From Dendrophyllia cribrosa (lineage: Eukaryota > Cnidaria > Anthozoa > Scleractinia > Dendrophylliidae), in the NCBI GenBank assembly GCA_024195265.1, contig JAJLRJ010000013.1, positions 815,403-879,402 on the forward strand: DNA of 64,000 bases. Direction: 5' to 3'. Numbering within the stretch: the first letter of the stretch is position 1; every line of letters begins with the position of its first letter. A program made the translations under genes and the position numbers. Positions 11,451 through 24,000 of the stretch are shown here, piece after piece. Under the pieces are notes generated by a model, which saw only the letters and a list, made by a program, of their open reading frames with translations, was not told the DNA's origin and searched no databases.

Positions 11451-13260
11451 AGTGAAATCTAATATACAACGTCTAATATTAATATTAATATTGCTAATTT
11501 TTAATATACACATTAATATTGCTAATTTATGCATTAATATTGCTGAAATTATAATCATCATAAGCTTAATACAATATGGAAAAGAAAGTACTAAAAAGCA
11601 AATACGTCTTAAGCTGGTTCTTAAATGTAGTTATATATTGTAATATACAACGTCTAATATATGCATGAATATTGCTAATTTCTGCATTAATATTGCTGAA
11701 ATCATAGCGGAGCACTCGCCGGGCCGAAGACCCGACTGCGCAGCTCCATACTCATAGAACCTAGCCCGTCATTTTTCATGGTCATGGCTAGCGGAATGTT
11801 TCGCGGGCGCGCGTGTGCCCGCCGCCCTCCGCCGTCGCACTGGTAGCTCCGTCGCGCAGGACTAGCTCGCGGGCGCGTATGACGTCGCAAAACATGCGCG
11901 CACGACGTCATGTTGAAACCAAAGCGAGGCTTTTTTTTCGCGCGGTTACACGGCCGAATGTCACGTCAGCTGGGAAAACACTTTGATGTTTTGCTGAGTT
12001 TACTGAGCGGAGAAAACGGTTTAAATTAAAGTCGTTATTTTCCTGCATTTTTTTCGTGGTTTGCTACTCAAGACAGGGATACTAATTAAGGGTTACTCAG
12101 AAGCCGCTTTAGTGGAAAAAGAAGAGCTTTCAGGGATAAAATCTTGCTTCGAGGAACTATATACGTTTTTAGCAATGCGAGAGATGGGTTCGTTTTACGG
12201 ATTTCAGCACCAAAGCGGAGATTTAAAGAATTTCCAAGCACAGTAGTCGCCGGAGGGACTTAAAGGTAAAACAAACTAATGGAGATTTGAATAAAATTTT
12301 TCGAAAGAAGATTGTGTTGTCCATTTTTATGTGTTTGTTCATTCATTACATAGATTGAAAAGCGATTTTATGTAAACAAAACAAGACTTAGATTTTATAC
12401 TCTCGTCGCCTTATGCAAATATGTTTGTGTATTTTTGCAATTTTGATTTCCAAATCAGTTTCTCGGGCATTTTGTGACAAGCAACAAGTGTATTTTATTC
12501 GGAAAATAGTCGTAATAGTTATTCTAGACGGAGAAAAAGTTTTTTTTTTAACTTTTGTACGGTCTAAATGTACTGTGCAGACGGTCGGGTAACATGCTTA
12601 AGCTTACTGTTTTTGAGAATTGCTAAAATTGAAAAATAGCCCGGTCGTCAATCTTAATTCCGACCATTCACCTAAGTTAAGTTTCGTCTTAGTTAAGCTT
12701 GTTCAGAGGGTCTTCAGAGGGCAACGCTGTTAGGCCAAGCCTAACTATATATATTAATAATCATAAGCTAACTACAATATGGAAAAGAAAGTACTAAAAA
12801 GCAAATACGTCTTAAGCTTGGTCTTAAATGTAATTATATATTGTAATATACAACGTCTAGAAAAAGCTTTGAATGCAGAGGTCCACATGACGCAGAAATT
12901 AAACTTGCTGGTAGTTGCCGGATCTTCCTTGTGAAAGATCTCGTGCCAGGCGTCACTTGAATGTGAAAATACAAAACTGAATGCAAGGCTGGCACTACGG
13001 CAAATGGCAGATTTATTAAATGGCCAACGTCTAATATATGCATGAATATTGCTAATCTATGCATTAATATTGCTGAAATTATAATCATCATAAGCTAACT
13101 ACAATATGGAAAAGAAAGTACTAAAAAGCAAAAACGTCTTAAGCTTGTTCTTAAATGTAGTTATATATTGTAATATACAACGTCTAATATATGCATGAAT
13201 ATTGCTAATTTATCATAAGCTAACTACAATATGGAAAAGAAAGTACTAAAAAGCTTTCCT
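11451..13260. repeat. Dispersed AT-rich repeat, several partial copies
   Basis: The block AATATACAACGTCTAATATA, GCATGAATATTGCTAAT, then ATATGGAAAAGAAAGTAC recurs at about 11455, 11640, 12745, 13025 and 13170 and again at 31590 and 32265. Copies are interleaved with other insertions. Confidence 0.75.
11700..11935. other. GC- and CpG-rich island
   Basis: About 240 bp strongly richer in G+C and CpG than its AT-rich surroundings, with ACGTCA-type words. Absent from the corresponding place of copy B. No coding assignment. Confidence 0.5.
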
Positions 13261-14065
13261 AAATAAAATAAATAAATCGACTTTGTTTAATGAGGGTAAC
13301 ACTTGACGGCTCTCGAGAGACTGACAAACCTGTGGCCCTCGAATTCCGGATCGAATTGGAATTTGGAAATGTCGTCATGTATTCGTAGACTTGAAAACCT
13401 TTTCCCTATTTTAATAACAGCAAACTGAAGAAACGTTGTCAGCAAAATGGAATTCACAATGAAATTCTGATAACAAGGCAAATAAGGCTTGTTGACATTC
13501 CATATATCGATATTAAAGATCTATTCCTTCTTAAAACATTTAAAGAGGATAATTTTGAGCACACTGCGTTATAAAAATGTACAATTTATTTGTAAACACA
13601 AGACGTTTTTTCTTCTTCCCAGAAAATCATTCGATCGTATGTTTTGTCACGCACACTGAAGAGTCTGCAGTCAGTCAACCAGTCCCGTCGTACCATGCGG
13701 CCGTACGGCACATACTAAAACATCAAATCGTCCACATTCTCGTAGAGTTTGGTGTCGTAATCTTGCATGTTAATATATGTCTGTTAAAAAAAAAACCATA
13801 AAATTAATCAATTATTTTAAAATTGAAATGTATCCCAGTTTTTGCGATACATGCATGGAGATATCAACTATTTTACTAGGCATGCGTGGAATTATAAGCA
13901 ATCACAACAAAAGAGGAGGTGGTGATCAGCAAAAGGTGATGTCAAATTAACATCGACCTTCAGGAGGTCGGACACCTTATTAAGAATTATATAACGTAAA
14001 AAATGGATTAAACTGGTGAGCTTGCAGTTGAGGTTGGAATTTTCTTGAGCAGCTTGGTGGTGCTG

Positions 14066-14105
14066 TGGTTAGGGTTAGGGTAGGGTTAGGGTAGGGTTAG
14101 GGTAA
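14066..14105. repeat. TTAGGG-like tract
   Basis: Repeats of TTAGGGTAGGG; a counterpart sits at 34355-34395 in copy B. Interstitial, not a chromosome end. Confidence 0.8.
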
Positions 14106-15989
14106 GGAATAGGGTTCGGGTTCGATTTTCGGTGAGGATTTTATAATTTCCTTTTTATCCTTGAAGACGAAATTCTAAGTGTTGACATTACGTTATATAT
14201 TCTCAATAAGGTGTCCAACCTATCGTAGGTCGATGTTAATTTGTCGCGAACTCAGCAAAAAAGCTTTTCAATTAAAGTCAATCCAATTGATTAAAAAATT
14301 AACGATTTTTTGATTTATTCAGCCATATTACTCTTATTTTCGAGAGGCGAAACCCCTAGTTCGCTACACTGAAGATCACTTCGTTTTGCTACACAATAAC
14401 ACATACAAATATGATGTTTTTTTGGTCATTAATTAATTCACCTTGTGCTGTTTTTCCATTTCTTTCAATTCTTTTGTAAGATGTTGAAATGTCGGACGAT
14501 CATCAGGGTCTTCTTCCTAACAGTTTAGCATGATCTTGTAACTGGAAAAATGAAATATATTCAACCGATAAAAGCCTAAAACATATTTAGCTTTGGTTTC
14601 AAGTTGTGCGTTTCTCAAATCTCCCGATGTCATTTCGGGTCAGAAAGCTAAGTTTTACGTAGACATTAATTTGACAGGTTTCATCGCACAAATGAATGCG
14701 TGGAGAAATTAAAAATACGTATTCAAGTTTCTCAACAAAATCACTTGACGTCGGTTTTCAGATTCCGTGCTGTGATTACCCTTAATTTTAGTATATTGTA
14801 TTATTTACTATGAAGTGGTATATTCTAGTCATGTTAACTTACAGGGCGTCATCCACGTGTTTTGGTTTGGGCATCCTGTAGTCCTGACTAAGTAGAGCTG
14901 GTATTTGTTGGCCGTTCGTTCGCGGATAGGGTGAGCCACCTGCAAACAGATATTAAACTGTAAAATTAAGGTTACTACAGACAAGTAAGATAAAATTAAG
15001 GATGTTTTTAATAAAGGCACTCAAGATCAAATTTCATAAATAGCGCCTGCCGGGACATTAAAAATGAAATCACCATGAATTATGCGAACAATAAGTAGAA
15101 AATCAAAGTTTATGATTAATACAATTTACGGAACTTTATCATTTATCTGGCAGATACATACCTACTGTGAATATCTCGTAAAGCACGACTCCATAACTCC
15201 ACCTGTGTTAAGAAAAGGACGTTAGCTTTATAAGTAACGCTAAAGCTTGTAATTCATCTCGTGTTTTGTGGCGATAGGAGAGCGTTTTTACGTCAGTTTG
15301 CTAACTTAGCAAAGGACTGGTTTTTAACTCGTGAACACGCGAATCGTTGAACGAGTTACAGCAGATGGCGACAAAACTCACTCGATCAGTCGGTAAATGG
15401 GCTGTTAACATTGAGACCGAGATATGTAATGGTTACCAGCTGCCTTACCCATGGGGACCGCGTTGAAGGAAGGGGAGGGTGACTGGGGAAAGGAGTGGAG
15501 GGTGTATGGAGCAAAACACCCATGAGAGTGGAGGGGAGGGTAGGGAAAGGAGTGGAGGGCGGTGGAGCAAAACACCTATGAGAGGGGAGGGAAGGGTCCG
15601 AACGTTTCAAATTTCCGAGTTGGCCAATAGGAGCCTTTGATAACTTACACATCACTTTTCGTGGTATATCGTCCATAAAGAAGTCCTTCGTATGCTGTCC
15701 ACTTCACGGGAAGTCGTCCCTGAACCACCAAGAAAAGTACATACACGTAAACGTAGAGAAAATAGATTTTAAAGTTAAACAAAAACAAAGCAAATTTAAC
15801 AAACAAACCCTCGTTTTCATTTCGTAAATATTCTCCTGGTAAACATCTCTAGCCATTCCAAAGTCAGTCACTTTACATCTTTCTTGCTCTCCAACCAAAA
15901 CATTACGAGCAGCAAGGTCGCGATGAATGATCTGTCAAAACAAATACTAATGTTAAGATAAGTGAAGTTAATATAATTGTTTAACTACA

Positions 15990-16400
15990 ATCTTCGACAA
16001 TATTTTTGGGACGCTCTCACCTTTTCTTAACCGTCAAAAGAAATTCTTGCTAAATACCCCCTCCCCCCATCACAAAGTTGATTTCAACGCTAAGGTTACA
16101 TTTCTTCCGTATTACTACAGCGCGCGCACCATCATATGTCCCTTAACTAAGGGGTAAACAGCACCTCTAAAACACCAATTTATCAAAATCTTGTCATTGA
16201 TCTGCATTAAGTGTTTCTTTAAAACTTCACGATCAATACTGGTATAAATTGAAGTTTGTTTTATAATTTAAATGATTGTAAAGAAAAATGCATCATCAGA
16301 CAATCTTCGACAATATTTTTGGGACGCTCTCACCTTTTCTTAACCGTCGATAGAAATTCTTGCTAAATACCCCCTCCCCCCATCACAAAGTTGATTTCGG
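15990..16400. repeat. Direct duplication of about 95 bp inside a kinase intron
   Basis: The stretch starting ATCTTCGACAATATTTTTGG and running through a CCCCCTCCCCCC run occurs at 15991-16085 and again at 16305-16400. Confidence 0.85.
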
Positions 16401-16865
16401 CGCTCAAAACTAGTTTAAACAACATTGTCCGAGGGGGGAGGGGGAGGGGGAGGGGATCATTTCTACTAACCCGGTGGCTGAAATGTTTAATAATTCTTGA
16501 AGAAATGGTCAAGAGTGCGCTTTTATTGAAGTGTCCCAAAGACTTTTGTCGACGATTGTAGGTTCAATTTTCTTTAAAAATTTCCGCTCGTCTCTTATTA
16601 TTGACTATTTCGGTTTTTACGTTTTTTTTTTATTTACACAGCAATACAAATACACTAAAAATCCGACGAATTCATACTATCAAAGACAAAATTAAAGGAT
16701 AAAAACTGACATTACAGCAGTACTGACAGCACTGCATGTTATTTAGCTGTTTGTATTCACATCTACAAAGACAAAAGTGGTGGGGGGAAGGAGTTGGACG
16801 CTTTCAAGTATACTGTTGTTAAATTTCAATTCTCTCCTTTACGTGGAATTATCCTTTAGAGACAT

Positions 16866-17016
16866 AATTGTCCAATACTCTGACAAATTTATGCATAGCA
16901 TTGTACTGTAATACATTGTGCTGTATTGTGCCGTTTTAGAATGTATTGTTAAACTATTGTTATGGTCATAAAATACAATACAATGTTATGCATAAATTTG
17001 TCAGAGTATTGGACAA
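16866..17016. mobile_element. Foldback element, 151 bp
   Basis: Starts ATTGTCCAATACTCTGACAA and ends with its complement; arms of about 35 bp around an AT-rich loop. Intronic. Confidence 0.85.
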
Positions 17017-17204
17017 CCCTCCTTAGATAGAGAAGAAAGTAATAACTTTGGAAAGGAAGCGAAATTACAAAACTGAGGAGCAGATTGCTTTGGATAATTA
17101 ATTCCAGCATTTATCGATCAAAATTGGCAAGAAAATGCAGGATTTAAACAAAGTTGTTCTCGTAGGTATACCTACGGGTTTCATTTAGCGAAGACAAAAA
17201 AGTA

Positions 17205-17400
17205 GTTATATTTCTCTGCCAAATCGGAACCTCACGAATGAGGAGGGTCAAGAAGAACAGTCATATTTCTCTGTTATATTTCTCTGCTAAATCGGAACCT
17301 TACGAATGAGGAGGGTCAAGAAAAACAGTCATATTTCTCTGTTATATTTCTCTGCCAAATCGGAACCTTACGAATGAGGAGGGTCAAGAAGAACAGTAGG
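17205..17400. repeat. 68-bp tandem repeat, about 3 copies
   Basis: AAATCGGAACCT starts at 17221, 17289 and 17357, each followed by GAATGAGGAGGGTCAAGAA. Confidence 0.9.
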
Positions 17401-18383
17401 ATTTTTTTTGCCTGAACAGATGACGTCGTTTCCTTTCATGGATCCCTTTTCTCTACGGCAGTTACGTTTTAGGGATAAAACAAGCTACAAAGACATGCAC
17501 ATACATGGTTTTCACGGCGACCATGTTGGTGATCAGAAACAATAGAAATCGTTTACATAAAAAATAGAGTTTCATTCCTAAACTGGAAATTAATCCGCTG
17601 ATTACCAACATGGTCCGGTGAAAACCATTTATAGAAAAAGAAAACTAACTTACACTTCTTGAAGACAAGTAACGCATTTCATCAGCAACCTGCCATGAAA
17701 ACTTCATTAACTGCTGTGACGTCAGACTTTTTTGTGGCTTAACATCCGGGTCTTTGTAGTACATGTCATTTAGTCCACGGCTCTGTCTCAGGTAACCCAG
17801 AAGATCACCATACGGGATATATTCAATTATTACAAGTAACGGCAATAAAAGGTCAAAATAATGTTACATTTAAGTAGTGTGTAGTATAACAGGACCTTCA
17901 TAGATCTCTTTATCTTCCATCCGCTCATCCACATTTCGCATACGGACGTCATGGACCTGAGCTAGCTAATTACAGTGTTTATAGTTAGGGAAGTAAACTG
18001 GCATTTGACGAATCGTTGATTGAATATGTTGTGGCCTTTTGATAATAAGTAATGGATTGACTATTAATTATCGGCGATATTGAATGACTTTCTCCTGAAT
18101 TACTCTTTCTTTACTGTGGTATCGATGTCATTTATGTTAGCGGTTGAAAAAGGCACCGGCTTATCTTGAAAAGAAACACCAGAAATTTCGTCTGGTTACA
18201 GAACTATCCTGCGGGCAAGCTCTCGGACTAGCTTGCTCCCAGGCTATTACAGAACGTATTGATTCTATTTCCCAGATTCAGTGACGCATCCCAGCAGTTT
18301 GATCACGTGAGGATGAGGTTTAAGTATCTTCATCACTTCAAGTTCTGAAAGCAAGTCTTTCCTATCTGTTTCAGGAGCGTTGT

Positions 18384-18687
18384 CTACAATTGAAGATATA
18401 TTAAACATTTAAGAAAAATGCACGCACTTTTGAATTTGAAAGACATCAGGTGTTTCGGTTCGGATACAACCGTATCCATCATCAATTTCATGAAGGTCGG
18501 TGTATCCGATCGAAATATAGGTGACTTGTGTATCTTCACTTATGTTGTTTTATTTTTACTATGAAGAAGTCCATTAATTACGAATGCCTGTGATAGTCTA
18601 ATAATAATAATAATAATAATATTTTGTGGTTATCGTCACTTGGACAGAGAGTGCTCGATACATACAGCAGAGCAGGAATATAATCAC
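18384..18687. other. Intergenic or intronic stretch, ATA microsatellite
   Basis: An (ATA)n run at 18600-18620. The kinase N-lobe exon would be expected in this direction but none is recognised. Confidence 0.4.
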
Positions 18688-19190
18688 ACAATGTGACGTT
18701 GCAAAACAGTAACTCGAGTTTCACGCTCAGTGGCGATCATCAGACTGAATAAAAGATCGTTTAAAGGCGTTAAAAAGCAGTTCGCGCGCGCGTTTCAAAT
18801 GTCGTATACAAACATACCGTTAAGAATTTGAATTTAAATTTAAAGTTCTAAGAGTCGGGGCAATCTCAAATCAGATCGATCCTAATTAACTTTCAGTTGT
18901 TAGGTAATAGCTTGCGTGGACGGCTGGAACTTGATGTTTTCTGACTGATGTTTTCATGACTGCATTTTGAAATAAGTTCTGATCTCGTGTTGAGTAAGAA
19001 CCGCTTGTCGGCGGTCAGGATGCATAACTTCTCCGCTAGACACAGACTACATTGAATAGCACTGCCTTTATACGCACTAGCGCGCTTCAAAACAGACCAC
19101 TTAATCGAGACGATAACCTTATATACGAGCCTTCAACTCCCAGATGTACTTTCGAGCGCGAAACTCGAGTTACAGTTTTGTAACATCACA
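18688..19190. mobile_element. Inverted-repeat element
   Basis: Left end ACGTTGCAAAACAGTAACTC (18692 on) is mirrored by GAGTTACAGTTTTGTAACAT near 19165-19186. A 65-codon ORF inside shows no recognisable family. Confidence 0.6.
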
Positions 19191-19674
19191 TACTTTTTAA
19201 ATTTCGAATGTTGTAACAGTTAATATATACCTCAGATGCTCCTGATGAAGACCGTTATGGTCGAAACGTCGAGCGAATAAACCAGCAAAGCTACATTGGA
19301 GTTGGACTCTTGACCCTCACATAGGTAGGGCATGGGAACAAAAGCAACAACAACTATGTAATTTATTAGGAAGGTTAACAGAGTATCTAGTCTTGACGTC
19401 TCACTATAATTCCGGTAGAAGAAAGAACTTAACGCTTCATTGATGGTTTACACGATACAGTGTATTGCACTCCATTTCATTCAACAAGCACAAATAATAA
19501 TTCTGCAATAAACGGCTGCGATTAATAGACAAATTTACAATGATTTTAATTTGCTAACTTTACCTTAAATGCATTCCATGTAACAGCAGCAGAAATCCAA
19601 GTATTTCTGAATAAGTAAATCCTTGGTAGAAGTACTCGATGATAAGTACATCTCTTTAGTTCAACAGTTCATCA

Positions 19675-19871
19675 TTAAAGAATCTGACCCACCCAGTTTG
19701 CATTGCGCGCCTACGTTGGTTCATCCGCCATTTTCAGGGCCTCCGAAAATTCATACTGTAGATGAGAAATTCACTCGTGCAAGAGGTGATATGCTTGCCC
19801 AAATATGGAAGAGCCGTATCATAGCAATAAGAGAAGCGCGCAATGCAAACTGGGTGGGTCAGACTCTTTAA
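19675..19871. mobile_element. MITE, 197 bp, TTAA ends
   Basis: Begins TTAAAGAATCTGACCCACCC and ends with the near-perfect complement; arms of about 36 bp. Confidence 0.9.
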
Positions 19872-20260
19872 GGGGTAAAGTTAAGTGAAACGCAATGCCG
19901 CCAAATTACACACAATCATTCCATAATAACTTGAAAACAAAACATATTTACGAAATCCAAAAAGGATACGATTCGAAAGTACGCTAGGAGAAGGAAGATA
20001 TGATGGCAAAATAGCATAAGCGATACCATGAAACGGGGTCCAAAGGACCACAAACAACAACAACAACATTTCAGTAAGATGTCGTCTTGGCCGCCATCTT
20101 GGTTACGTTCGTTCGCAACTGTGATATTTACCTCGGGATAAAAAAATTATCTCGAGATAAAAATTTATCAACTATAATAACGGCAAAACCACAGCGACAA
20201 ACCAATGAAGAGTGCTGGATCTATCGTAGACCTGGATCAGTAAAAATCTTGAAATAGTAA

Positions 20261-20556
20261 AGGTAAAAACGGCAAACTGATCCTTACGGCAAGGAGAAGA
20301 GATTGAGACAGAAGTGAAATTAGAAGAAAAAACAGTTGAATATATTTGGCCGTTATTTCGGTTTGCAAACAAACCTTCTACGCGGGCTAAAAAGTAAAAA
20401 TTATTATTATTCATTTTTGTTTTTTAGCCCCCGTAGAAGGTTCGAGGTTTTGCAAACTGAAATATCGGGCAAATATATTCAACTGTTTGTTTTTTTATTT
20501 CACTTCTGTCTCAATCTCTTCTCCTTGCTGTAAGGATCACTTTGCCGTTTTTACCT
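20261..20556. mobile_element. Long hairpin, arms of about 140 bp
   Basis: AGGTAAAAACGGCAAACTGA at 20261 returns as its complement ending at 20556, with a centre at about 20410 (ATTATTATTATTCA). It sits inside the TCTCGAGATAA array and just where gene 2 should have its transmembrane exon. Confidence 0.85.
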
Positions 20557-20564
20557 AAAAAAAA

Positions 20565-20935
20565 ATTATCTTGTGATATAAAATTATCTCGAGATAAAAA
20601 CTTATCTCGAGATAAAAAATTATCTCGGGATAAAAATTTATCTCGAGATAAAATCATTATCTCGAGATAAAAAATTATCTCGAGATAAAAAATTATCTCG
20701 AGATAAATTTAAGTTTTTATCCCGGGATAAAAAATTATCTCGGTATAAAAAAATTATTTCGAGATCATTTTTATCTCGAGATAAAAATTTATCTCGGGAT
20801 AAAAAAATTATCTCGGTATAAAAAAATTATCTCGAGATAAAAAATTATTTCGAGATCATTTTTATCTCGAGATAAAAATTTATCTCGGGATAAAAAAATT
20901 ATCTCGGTATAAAAAAATTATCTCGAGATAATTAA
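20565..20935. repeat. Array of the palindrome TTATCTCGAGATAA
   Basis: About twenty tandem or near-tandem copies of a self-complementary 14-mer with variants (CCCGGG, TCGGTA). Two more copies lie at 20130-20160 on the other side of the hairpin. Confidence 0.9.
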
Positions 20936-21046
20936 ACTGAACAAGGACTAAATTATCTCGAGATAAATAAAAAAGATTGAGCATGACACCTATGGGCCTC
21001 CGTACATTTGAGTGTGAAAATGAAGTAAAAGATTGGCGTTTGTTAC

Positions 21047-24000
21047 CTTTTCCTTCAGATTCTTTCCTTTGATTATTTTTCCCGCCTTTTCTTGAAGTCG
21101 GGTCTCCACTGGATGTTGTCTTTTCCAACGTTTTGGGGATAACAGTTGGGGATGACGTCACTTCCGGCATTGGTGTAGTTGTGGTGGCAACAGTTGATTC
21201 TGATTAGGAGACAAAGATACAGGTTTTGTTTTCATACATGATTACTGAATTAACAGACGTATACTAAGTCCTTTGTGTATAGCGTAATGTTTTGTCACTT
21301 GGCATATCAAGGAATCAATCGTAAATATAATTACATTGTATTGTTAAATTTCGTATTTTTGCATTTTAAAATAAGTAAAACGGCTTGAATTTCAGACAAT
21401 TAATTGCCCTTGGCAGTAAACGGAGTGCATTAAAATATTTGGTGGTAATTTCCGTAATCTATGACACCAATGCGGCGCTTATTCAAACTATTTGAAAAGT
21501 TAAAGAAATGTGCTGAAACTGAGAAGAAGATAATTTCATATTTCTTACCTGGATAGTTAACTGCATTGTACGAGGCACTGAAGCCGGTGTAAGAGTCGTT
21601 CTTATCTGATTTGAATATTACAAGCATTTGGTTTGACGAGGAATTAATTCCTTCCTTGGGGGGAGGGTGACCTCCATAAAACACTCCCAACACCTCCACT
21701 GTGGCATTCTCTCCATCATAGATGTATAAACTGTCCGTGTTATTCTCACTTTGCAAACTGAAGTTTGTGAATGTTAAGTGGATTTGTTGCGCTAAGCTGA
21801 CCGTGATCCTCCAGGAGCAGTACTGTCCATCCGGGTACTTTTGTGGATAGTTTGGTGAATGGAAAATCCCGCTCAATCCAATCAGGGTTTCATTACATTC
21901 TAAAAAGATAGATGAATATGTGTTTGGGATAAAGGAATATCGATTAAAGATAAAGGAATAGAGGTTTTGCACGGCAGGAACAATAGATTCTTTTCTCTAT
22001 GGGAAAGAATGTTCTTTCTAATGCAAAACATTTTCATTGTTCCTGCCATGCAACATGGCTGCCGTGCAAAACCTCTATACGGGTTTAGAGTAAGGATTAG
22101 GTTTAGGGTTAGGGTTAGGGTTAGGCTAACCCTAACTCTAAAAACTTCTTGGTACCTGCTGGTTTGGAGTTCAGAACAAAGATAGTACAGGCAGCTGAAG
22201 TTCTCGTGTCACAGACAAAGTCCTAAGTTTTAACTACTTTTCAAAACCAATAAACTTGGTCGAAAAAACAACATGGTGTTGTTGTTTACTTTGTGGTATA
22301 ATTTAAATATGAACGACCAAGTTAACTTAAAGAACTCTCAATCATCTGGAAGTGCCCCTTGATTCAACGAACCCGGTATTGTCTTAACGGTTAAACTCTC
22401 GGGTCCTTTGTCTCATATTTATTATCGTAAATATAGTATAAATTGCCTTCGAAATCTGAAACAGCAAAGAGAAATACTCCCCACCCCCCACCCCCCACCC
22501 CCCACCCCCACCCCAACACCCATATAATATTTATACTAGGAGTAATCACGGATTAGAGAAGTGCGTTCGAAGGCTGAACCATTACAAATAAGATGTACAA
22601 CATTTGTTTCAAAGTGGATGTATATAATTTATGCTTGCAACTGAACAATTTGTTATACATCAACACCGTAACATGGTCGGGATGGTCAAAAGTTGGGGGA
22701 TTTTCGAGAAACGGGCCCCTGGTCTACAGCTGTACGTGTAAAAAAGCTGGCTACACCTTGATGTATATAAGTGTAACATAACAAACTTGCAACAATTCAT
22801 ACTATACATACATAGTTGTCATAGTTTATTCAAGATGTAAACATAATGATTATTACATAACGATTAGATGCAAACATAACGATTATTCAAGATGTAAACA
22901 TGGCCATTGCGGAGTAAGCAGTTCAAAGGGTTTAAGCGTGGGGAATCAGTAAGCTCTCCTTTTTTTGTCTTGAAGGTTCATTTTAAGAGACCACTCAGTA
23001 TAGTGTATCAAGTTTTCTTGTATTACAAGCTTACATCAGTTATTTTCCTTTGCTGGGTATCATAAACGTAACAATGAAGGTGGCACGAGGAGAAATAGAG
23101 TCCTTAAGTGATGACGTCACAAAAACTAATTTTGTGAAATTATGTAATGAACCAAGGCAAAATTAGATGCTGATTTTTGGCAATCATTAACTTGACGCAG
23201 AGCAGGAAAAAACTCGATATTCGGAAAGGGCAAGACGAAAAACGCCCGCTTGCCAAAAATCAGCATCCTAGTGAATATTGGCACCGTCATGCTCTGATGA
23301 CTCTATACAAACCCTATCGCTTCTAATTTTGCCTTGGTTCATTACATAATTTCACAAAATTAGTTTTTGTGACGTCATCACTTAAGGACTCTATAAAGTG
23401 CGTGCGCTTGTTTGTTTTAGTGCCCAGGCTTCGCGCCTCAAGAATTGCGTCAAGAATGGTATGACGTGTTTCCGGTACCTTGTTCGTCCAAAAATCGAGT
23501 TTTTTTCCTGCTCTGCGTCAAGTTTATGATTGCGTTCTCCAAACGTCGAACGCTATAACCCCCATACCCACAGTTTAACCTAAGGTACGTTGATCACAAG
23601 ATAGAAGGATCCAACCGTTTACTTTTTACTTACCGCGGTAGTAACAATAATATATCGTGGGGTGCTTTTTCCCTGCCTCATACGGATATTTCCCTTCCGC
23701 TTTATCTGAATTTCGACGATCTTCCGTGTCATAATATATCCATTCCAAGCTCGCTGTCGCCCACTTGACCATTTGACATTTTGATGAGTTGTACGCCAGC
23801 AGGAAAAATGGAGTTTTAGTGGGTAGGAGGATGGGCTCGTTTTTGTCACCGTCAATTTTACAGCAAAACCGAATCTCTGTATTGCGGTTATATTTGCCAC
23901 CAGGAAGTGTCCCTTCTTTGACAGTAAATGTTGTATTATCATCATCATCCCATTTGACATAACCCTTTGACAAACCTGCAGGGCACTGTCTCTTCTTATA

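Larger units (their letters stand above)
3530..15145. repeat. Segmental duplication, copy A
   Basis: Holds gene 1 stalk-CUB-ApeC, the repeat-rich spacer and the last two kinase exons in the same order and strand as 21005-36910. Exons, introns and spacer all match, so this is a DNA-level tandem duplication and not exon convergence. Left borders are 17.5 kb apart. Copy A carries its own insertions, for example 7405-8600 and a GC-rich block at 11700-11935. Confidence 0.8.
14442..18383 (-). pseudogene. Receptor-type tyrosine kinase domain, decayed
   Basis: Seven exons on the minus strand: 18273-18383 (LLSELEVMKILKPHPHVIKL), 17654-17844 (hinge IEYIPYGDLLGYLR), 15809-15931 (HRDLAARN catalytic loop, DFG, activation-loop tyrosines DVYQENIY), 15649-15719 (GRLPVKW), 15162-15202 (DVWSYGVVLYEIF), 14843-14939 (GGSPYPR) and 14442-14541 (DDRPTF). 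Catalytic Asp and Asn are present. Defects seen: a TAG at 14519-14517 replaces the conserved Trp of the C-lobe; the first exon lacks a GT donor (reads GG), and the second has no AG acceptor. No exon with the glycine loop or ATP-binding lysine was found. The kinase phosphorylates tyrosine in related receptors; here it is probably inactive or truncated. It lies downstream of gene 2 on its strand and may be its cytoplasmic part. Confidence 0.8.

Noticed and set aside
14066..14105. Telomere
   Set aside because: Short degenerate TTAGGG-like run present in both duplicated copies; interstitial only.
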